This document shows, piece after piece, positions 7,201 through 16,200 of a stretch of DNA of 32,413 bases. The stretch spans positions 235,717 through 268,129 of the forward strand of contig PAQL01000012.1 in the NCBI GenBank assembly GCA_002709295.1. Reading direction: 5' to 3'. This DNA comes from Phycisphaerae bacterium (GTDB taxonomy: Bacteria > Planctomycetota > Phycisphaerae > Phycisphaerales > SM1A02). Made by a program: the position numbers and the translations under genes. Under the pieces are notes generated by a model. It did not search any database. It was given only the letters and a program-made list of their open reading frames with translations, and was not told where the DNA came from. Position 1 is the stretch's first letter; the number at the start of each line of letters is the position of its first letter.

Positions 7201-10200
7201 CGGAGATGCGTTCGGCACTGCCGTGTTCGAGGGCGTAGGTCCTCACCAGGGCGCCGGGCGCGGCAGCCTCGATGTCGAGCATTCCAACCAGATCGTTGAT
7301 CAACGACAGGTTCGGCGGACTCGCCACGACCACCAGGGCGTTGAGCTGCTCGTCGGCCCTCACCACCAGTCTGGACAGCGGGACGAAGACCTCGCTCTCG
7401 ATCGCCCGGCCCCCACCGGCTCGAACCGAACGAAGCCTCGCCACCTGTCGTTGCAGCGGAGACGCGCCGGGGTCGTCGGACTGGCCTTCGACGATCACGT
7501 CATCGATGAGCTCCGCGAGCTCGGCCGCATCCGCGAACTTCAGCGGAATCACCTTCGGCTCGACCCACCCGGTCGCGATCTCGCCATCCAGTCGCGCCGT
7601 CATCACCTCGACGAACGCCACTCCGGATTCCTTGCCCGCGGCGATGACGGTGTTCGTCCGCTCATCGACCTCGAGGACGACCTCCTCGAGCAGGGCCGGC
7701 CCCAGCATCCCGCGGGGGACCGCCGGGACGTCGATGCCGTTGAGGGATGCCAGATCACGGCCCTGGGCGAAGATCCGTTCGACGATGTCCACGAATCGTT
7801 CCGCGGAGATGTTGTCGAGCGGGAACATCTGCACCGTCAGGGCGTCGGTCTCGGGAAGTCGGTCGAAGATCATCGCGACCTGCTCGAGGGCGAGCACGTT
7901 GGAGGCGCTGGAGCTGATGATCAACGAGTTCCCCGCCTGATCCGCGGTCACCCGGATCGGGGTCGCGATGTCCAGTTCGATCGTCTTGCCGTCGGCACCC
8001 TGGATGGCGAGTCGACGGATCTGCTCCTTGACCGCGGTCGCGATCCGATTGCCGTCCGGCCCCCCACCCGCGGGATCGATGACCTGGTCGATGAGAGCCA
8101 TCACCGCCGCGGCCCGGGCGTTCTTCAGCGGCACCACCCGGACCTCCGCTCCCGCAACCTCCGGATCGGCATCGATCGCCTTCAGGAGTCCGACCACCGT
8201 CTCGCGATCGGCGGGGTTGGCCACCACCAGCAGGGCGTTGCGTCCCTCCACGCGGGAGAGCTTGATCGGCTCGACCACCAGCCGCGATGACGCGTCGTCC
8301 GCGGGGCGATCGAGGCCGATGCGGCGCACGGTCCGCTCGGCGACATCCGCGGGCACGTTCTCGAGTTCGATCAGGAAGATCCCCTGACCGCTCGCCGGAG
8401 AGAGTCGGTCCATCTCCCGGACGGTCCTCTCGACCTCCGAGAAGAAGGGAGCGGTCGATGCGACCACCAGCGCGTTTCCGACCGGATCGACCTCGATCGA
8501 GAACGGCACTCGCTCCTGAGAGGCCTTCGCTGCGAACGCCTCCCGGATCGACTCGGCCACTCGCGTGGCCGGTGCGGACTCCAGCCGGACCACGCGAACA
8601 CCGAGCCCCTGATCGTCGGCCTCCTGCTGGAGGGCGTCGGCCAGGGCCATGATCTGCATGAACTCGTCGTCGTCGGCACGAACGATGACCGCGTTGGCGG
8701 CACGATCTCCGACGATCCGGAGCGTGACGCTTCGTTCACCATCCGGCAGGTACATGGAACGCAGGGACTGGGCGAGCAGCTCGGGGTCGCCGGTCTCGAC
8801 CGGAATGATCCGGGGCGCCGCGAGGTTCGCGAATTCCGCCACGTCGATCTGCGACACGATCCGCTCGATCTTGCGGAGGTTGCGAAGACTGGCACTGACG
8901 ATCAGGGCGTTGGTCTGGGGTTCCGCGCTGGCACTCACCCAGTCGTCGCCCTGCATGAGGATGGTCGGCCCCTCCTCCTCGCTCCGCTCCCCGCCCTCTT
9001 CGCGGTTCCGGCGCCGGGCGTCGGCGTTCTTCTGATCCCTGCGCGCCTGCTCCAGCACCGGGCGGAAGGCCTCGTTGATCGCGCGCGCGACGCTGCGGGC
9101 GTCCGCGTGCATGAGCGGAACGACCTCGAGCTGAAGCGAGGAGTCGTACTCCTCGGCGTCGAGCTTGGCGATGAGGGCCTCGATCCCGGTCCACTCCGCC
9201 TCCGCGGCGGTGATCACCAGACTGTTGGTCGCCTCATCGGCGATGATCTTGACGTTCTGCTTGCCCGGGGTGTCCGCCTCGTAGGCGTAGGGACCGTAGA
9301 AGTTCCCGAGCGCGGCGGCGACCTGGGCGGCGTCCGCGTAGGCCAGAGCGACGAAGTCCGTCCGACGCGTGCGGACCGCGGGGACGTCGATCTCGGCGAG
9401 GATGTTGCCGATGACCTCGAACTGGTCGGGAGTCGCGCCGACCACGAGCTGGTTCTCGAAGCGGTTGAAGTCGATCGCGACATCCCGCCAGTCGTCGCCG
9501 CGGGCCATCAGCAGGCGGTCGATGGTGAGGCTGACATCGGCGGCCGGTGCGTGCTTCAGCGGGATGATCCGGTACTCGACGGGGCTTCGTGCCGGAGCCT
9601 CCTCGAGCCCGGCGATGATCGAATCGATGACCGGAAGGCTCTCCGGGGTCGCGGTCACCACCAGCGAGTTGGAACGCCGGTCCGCGACGATCGTCGCCCG
9701 GACCTCGACCGGCGCGTCCCTGCCGTCGATGTCGATGGAGATTCCGTCGGTGCGCCCGTTCTCGTCCAGCCGCAGGGTCTCCTGAAGAATGCGGGCGGCC
9801 TCGTCGGCATCGGCATTCGCGAGACTGAACGTCCGGATCACGCTTTCCGCGGTGTCGTCCGGGGCATCGAGTCGGGCGACCAGCCCCTTGATGTCCGGAT
9901 AGAGCGAGGAGGGTGCGTTGACGAGGATGGAGTTGGTCCTCGCATCCGGCGTGATCACCACACCGTCACCGCCCCGCCGCTCGAACTGCGCCCCCACGAG
10001 CCGGGCGATCTCCGCGGCATCCCCCCGGTCGAGGCGGACGATCTCGATGGTCCGGATGCCGGAGAGATCCGGCTCGTCCAGTCGGGTGACGAGGTCCTTC
10101 ACCATGCGGACCTCCTCGTCGGTGCCCGCCACGATCATCGCGCCCGCCCCGCGGATGCCGGTCACCGTCACTCGTGCTTCGACCCCGGTCGATTCCTGTC

Positions 10201-13200
10201 GCTCGTAGATGAAGTCAGCGACCGCGAACGCGACTTCCTGAGCGTCGGCGAATTCCGTGCGAAGGATCTCGACCGTCGATGCGGAGGAGATCATGCTTCC
10301 ACCGAGGTCGTCGATGAGACTCGCGACCCGGGCCTGATCGTCCTCGGTCCCCACCACCACGATGGATCCGCTCCGGTCGTCGGTGAACACCTTCGCGCCA
10401 CCGGTTCCGCGGTCGTCCCGGTTCCACCAACGGGAGTTCCGGCGATCCTCGCCCGCGACCGCCGCCCGGATGACGTCCGAAAGCATGTCGGTGTCGATGC
10501 CCTGCAGGCGGTAGTACCTGACCAGACGGGTCGCATCCGTCGGAGTGGGGACATCAAGGGCCGTGATCAATTCCTCGACCAGGGCGAAGTTGTCCCCCTG
10601 CCCGGTCACCACGAGGGCATTGAGTCGCTCCTCGGGTCGCACTGCGATCTGACCACGATTGTCCCGGCCGGGCTCGCTGCGGGATCGAGATCGCGAGCCG
10701 GCGAAGCCGCCGGTGTACAGCAGTTCGCCGATCAGCTCCCGAACCGTCCTGGAGACGTCCGCGGCTCGAGCGTGCTTGAGTTCGTAGATCCGATACTCGA
10801 GGTCCTGGGAGGCGTCGGTTCGATCGAAGGTCTCGGCGAGCGTCTTCACCTCCTCGAAGGAGGAGTCGTCGCAGGCCACGAGGAGCGTTCCGCCCCCCGG
10901 CGATCCGGTGATGGCGACGGAGGCACCCTGGGCACGGCGTCCGCGACCGGTGGAGAAGAGGCTCGCCCGATCCCTGTAGAAGCGACTGATCGCTTCGGCG
11001 ACCTGTCCGGCATCCGCCCGCTGGAGCTCGATGGACCGGACCGGGTAGCGGCTGGTCGCCTCCCGATCGATCCGGGCGAGGACGGACTTCAACTCGGCGA
11101 GGGTGTCCTCGTCGGCACGGACCAGCAGGATGCCCGACTGGTCGTCCGGAAGCACGAGAGTCGTCGATCGCAGCCGTTCGTCGGAACCGATCACCGCCTG
11201 ATCGAGCAGCGCGGCGGCGGCGGTCGGGGACGCCGCGGCGAGTTCGAGCACGGTGAGCGGGTTCTTCTCCCGCCCGTCCTCCACGTCGAGTCTCGTGAGA
11301 AGTCGCTCGACCTCGGCGAGTTCCTCGGTGCTCGCGGTCACGATCAGCTGGTTGCTGCGCTCGTCGATCGCGAACTCGGGCTCGAAGATGGCGTTTCCGG
11401 CCCGTCGCTGGTTCCGGTAGCGGGCCTCGAAGATGTCCTCGAGGGTGTCCCCCAGCTCCGAAGCCCTCGCGTAGCGGAGTTCGAAGAGTCGAAGCGTCGG
11501 GCGGTCCGTGGCCGGCATCTGCTCGGCGAGCGCGATGAACCGGTCCACGAAGCCCATGGCGTCCTCGGGGGCGATCACGATGAGACTGTTGGTCGTCGGA
11601 TCGGGGACCACCGAGACGAGTCCGGGATCGAAGGTGGCCTCGGTGCGTCGGCCGTCGGAGTCGATCGTGATCGAGAGATCCCTGAACCGGTCGCCCCGCG
11701 GTCGGGACAGCGCCGCTTCGAGGCCCGATGCGGCCCTCTCCACGCTGGTCTCGGTCAGAGGGAAGACCCGCACCACGACCTTCGGCGCGTCCGGCTCCCG
11801 TGCGGAGGAGGCGATCAGATCGGCGATGAGCGGGAACTCGTCATCCCGGCAGGTCACGATCACCGAGTTGGCGATCGGATCCGCGATGACCATGGCCCGG
11901 CGGGCCAGGTCGCCCCGGACTCCACCCGCAGGCACCACCATGCGGATGGTCTGGTTCACGATCCCCGCGATCGACTTCGCATCCATCCCGGCCGGAAGGG
12001 GCACCATCCGGATGATGCCCCCTTCCTCGGGAAGGTTGTCCTCGACCTCGTCGGCAAGGGCGGCAAGCCGGTCGAGCTCCCGCGGAGGCCCGAGCACCAC
12101 GAGGGAATTGGTGTCCGGATCGATGGCGATCACGATCTCCGCCTCATCCTCCTCCACCGCCTCCTGCGCCTCCTGCCCGGCCCCGTTCTCGCGGGGCCCG
12201 CCCGCTTCGATCTCGACGGAGGCGATCTCGCTCACCGCCGGCAGGTCGACCCCGGGATCCGAGGACATCGCGGCGGGGACGACCGCGAGCACCGCCGAGG
12301 CGACGAGGCCACGAAGTCCGCCCTGCGGACCGAAGACGCCCGAGACCTTGCGTCCGGCGTCGTCGTCACGCTCATCGAGCAGCTTTTCAAGAGGCACCAC
12401 CCTGACCCGATCGTCGTCCTCGCGATCGAGAAGTCTCTCCAGCATGCGGGCGACGTCCTCCGCGGAACTCCTGCCCGGATCGATGGGGACCGTGCGAAGT
12501 TCGCGTGCGACGTTGACCGAGGCTTCGTCGATGTCGCGAACGATGCTCTCGATCTGGGTGAACTGGGAGACTTCGGCGCGGACCAGGAGGGTGTTGCTGG
12601 CCACGTTGACACGGATCATCGGTGGCGAGATCCCGTCGTCACTGGAGGCGAAGAGTTCGTCGAGGGTCTCCGCGAGCTCCGAGGCATCGGCATTGACGAC
12701 CTCGAGCACCCGGATCCGTCGGCCGTTCCCTCCGTCGGAGGGGACGTCGAGCTGCCGGACGAGCTGTTCCGCGGCGTTGAGGGCGGCGATCGAACCGGTG
12801 GCGACGACGGCGTTCAGCCGATCGTCGGCCAGCACCTTGACCGCCTCGCCGGTTCCGCTTCCGAAGTTGGTGTACATGAACTCGGACCTCATCCATCGCG
12901 GCACCGAATCCATGTCGACCTCCTTGTCGGATGCGAGCATCCGCTCGACCAGCGGCGCGATCCTGGACGCGGAGGCGTTCTTGAGGAACATCGTCCGCAC
13001 CTGGACCCCGCCCCCACCCGCGGCGACCTGATCAAGCTGCTTCGACACGATGGTCTGGAGCCGGGGGGAGGCGGTGACCACCACCGCATCCGCCCGTGCG
13101 GCGGCCACCACCACGGGGGCGGCCTCTCCGGGCCTCGCCGCCGCCGCGAGTGCGGTGGACAGCGCTTCAGCGAGCTCGCCGGCGTCGCCGGAGGGAACCG

Positions 13201-16200
13201 GATGAATCCTGATCTCGACCGCATCCGCACCGTCGGCACGATCAAGCTGGGTCACGATCGCGGTCGCGACGGTCTGCAGCTCGGACGGCGCCGTGATCAG
13301 CAGGCGGTTGGTGGCGGCATCGGCAGTCACGCCGGGTTCGGCCACCGGCACCCCGGCCCGGACGGCCGCTCGAAGCGACTCGGGCCAGCGAGCGCGATCG
13401 CGAAGCATCGCCGAGATCGTGGGGGCGACCACCGTCGCGTCGGCGTTCCGGAGATCGACCACCCGGAGGTCCATCGCCGGCACCGCGGGTGCGGCGTCGT
13501 CCCAGGACTTCAGAAGGGCCGTCGCACGTCGGGTCTCCTCGTCGCTTCCGATGATCATGATCGCTCCGCTCTGAGGCTCGAGAATGAGATCGAGGGTGCT
13601 GCGATTGCCCGCGGGCCGCGTGTCGTCGAGCACCCGCTGGGCGGTCTCCACCATCCGGGAGGCTTCGGCGTTGCGCGGCGTGAACGTGGCGTAGGTTCGG
13701 GCATCGTCGGCATCGGGTCGGTCCAGCTGCTCGATCAGTCCCGCGGCGAGGGTGACGGTCTGGGCGGGACCGCTGACGATGAGGCTGTTGGTGCGATCGT
13801 CAGCCTCCACCCTGATCTTCGGGGTCAGGTCGACCATGCCGCGACTGCGACGAATCCGTTCCATGAGGATCCGGGGATCGCTGTCCTGCTGGTCGTCCAG
13901 AAGCGTCTGGACGATCGGAGCCACCTGGGCGGCGTCCGCATGCACCAGTTCGAAGGTCCGGGCATCGACCGAATCGGTCGCGGGCCTGGCGTCGAGAGGT
14001 TCGATGAGGGTCTCGACCTCCGTGATGTCCTCGGGGATCCCGACCAGCAGCAGCGCGTTGGCTCCGGTCGCGGGGACCACCTTCACGTCGACGACGTCAC
14101 CGGTCGCGGTGCTCGTCATGCTGGGAATCGCCTGCTGAAGCGCGGTGGCCACGATCGTCGCATCGGCGAAGGTCAGGGGACGGACCCGCACCGTGGGATC
14201 TCCGATCACCGAAGCCGAGGCGTCGAGCGTCCTGACCAGCTGCTCCGCGATCGGCATGACGGTGTCCGGAGCGGACACGATGAGCGTGTTCGTCTTGCGA
14301 TCGGCGGTGACCGTGAGCAGTCGGTCGACCGCCGCCTCGTCACCCGGCAGATCCTGCTGCATCCTCGCGACGAGGACCTCCCGAAGCATCGGCGCGACCG
14401 ATTCGGCGCGAGCAAGGTTCAGGCGGAAGGTGCGTAGGGAGGTCGCAGGCGTCACCGGTCCCGCCTCGAGGCTCCGGATCACCGACTCGACCCGCGTGAA
14501 GATCGACGGAGGACCGGAGACGATGAGGGTGTCGCTGGCGGAATCGGTGGTCACCGAGACCGTGGTGCCCGCGTCGGTCGCGCCGAGATGGCCGGCTCCG
14601 GCCAGTTCACGCAGGGTGGACGCGGCCGCATCCAGCTCGACCCGGGGCAGCTTCCATGTCCGGATCTCGCTTTCGGCGACGATCTGCGCCTGATCCAGCT
14701 GCTGGACGAGCTTCTCGAATCCAGCCATCCGCTGGATCGGAGCATCGACGATCAGGGCGTTCATCTGGGGGTTCGCCCGCACCACGACCTCCCGCGGTTC
14801 ACGGAGATCGGGACGAGGCCGACCCCGGAAGTCCAGCGGCATCGGCGGCTCGGGGTACATCTGATCGATGGTCTGGGCGAGGTCCTCGGCCCGGGCCACC
14901 CGCAGGGGGAAGATCCGGATCTCCCGGCCTTCGGCATCCAGCCGATCGGTGTCGTTGAGATCGGTGACGATCGCCCGGATCTCCTCGAGCATCTCGGGAT
15001 GCGCGGCCACGATCAGCGAGTTGGTCGCGACGTCGGCGGTGATCCTCACCGGACGTTCCGCCTTCGCCTCGTTGGAGCGCCGGTCGTAGGTCTGCCCGAG
15101 GGCCAGCGACAGGTTCGCGGCATCCGCGGTGCGGACCTGCAGGATCCGGATCGGAGGCAGGGCCTCGTCGGCGATGTCGAGGGTCTCCACCACCGAAGCG
15201 ATGATCTCGTGCTCGCGGGGCTGGGCCGCGACCAGCAGGGCGTTCACCGCGACCAGCGGCTCGATCTCCGGCGGAGTCCCGCCCAGCACCACCCGCGAGA
15301 GCTGGTTCCCGATCAACTGTTCGAGCATCGTCGAGACCTCGGCGGCATCGGTGTGCTCCAGCGAGATCAGTCTCACGTCCGGCGGTCGGGCCTGTGCCGA
15401 CTCGAGCTGACGGACGACCTGCGTGAATCTCGCGAGGGATCCATCCTCGCCGACCGCGAGAATCGTTCCGTTGACCGCATCGACCTCGACCTCCACCGCT
15501 CCGAAGTCGGGATCGCCCTCGGTCTGTTCGGTGTAGAGCCGCGAGGCGCGATCCGCGATGGCCGTGGCGTCGCCGGCCGTGATCTCGATGACCTGGAGAG
15601 CCCGGACTGCAGGGACCGCCTGCAGGTCCTTGAGGATCTCCTCGACCTTCCCGAAGGTGAAGTCGTCGCCGGCGACGATCAGGGTCCGGCTCCGGGGCTC
15701 GAACTCGACCATCACCTCGACCGCCTTCTCCCCGCTGGTTCCGGAGCGACTGAGAACCCCCTGCTTCGCAAGCCGGTTGAGGGTCTCGGCGATCTCCTGG
15801 CCCTCGCCGCGACTCACGTCCCAGGTCCGCAGTTCCGCCTGCGGCGGAAGTTCGATCCGGTCGAGCTGCTGGACGAGCTGATCGAAGCTGGCCCGGCGGG
15901 CGCTGGGCGCCTCGATGATCAGGGTGTTGGTGCCCGCGTCGGCGGTCACGAACACCTCGCGGGGCTGCCGGAGGTGAGGCAGCGGCCGACCGCGGGAATC
16001 CGTGGGCATCGGCGGCTCGGGATAGAGGGTGCCGAGCGCCTCCGCGAGATCGACCGCACGCGCGAGCCGCAACGGGAAGATCATCGTCTCCCGCTCGGAC
16101 TCCGAATCGCTGTTGCGGTTGAGGGATTCGACGAAGCTGCTGATCTCCTCGAAGACCGGCTCGGCCGCGGTGATCACGATGGTGTTGGTGGCGGCGTCCG

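Noticed and set aside
9107-14437. A 5.3-kb open frame on the plus strand opposite the giant secretin
   Set aside because: Its product is rich in His, Asp, Gly and Arg with no domain, signal or ribosome site. It is the expected antisense mirror of a high-GC gene whose third positions are G/C; the secretin frame explains the region fully.
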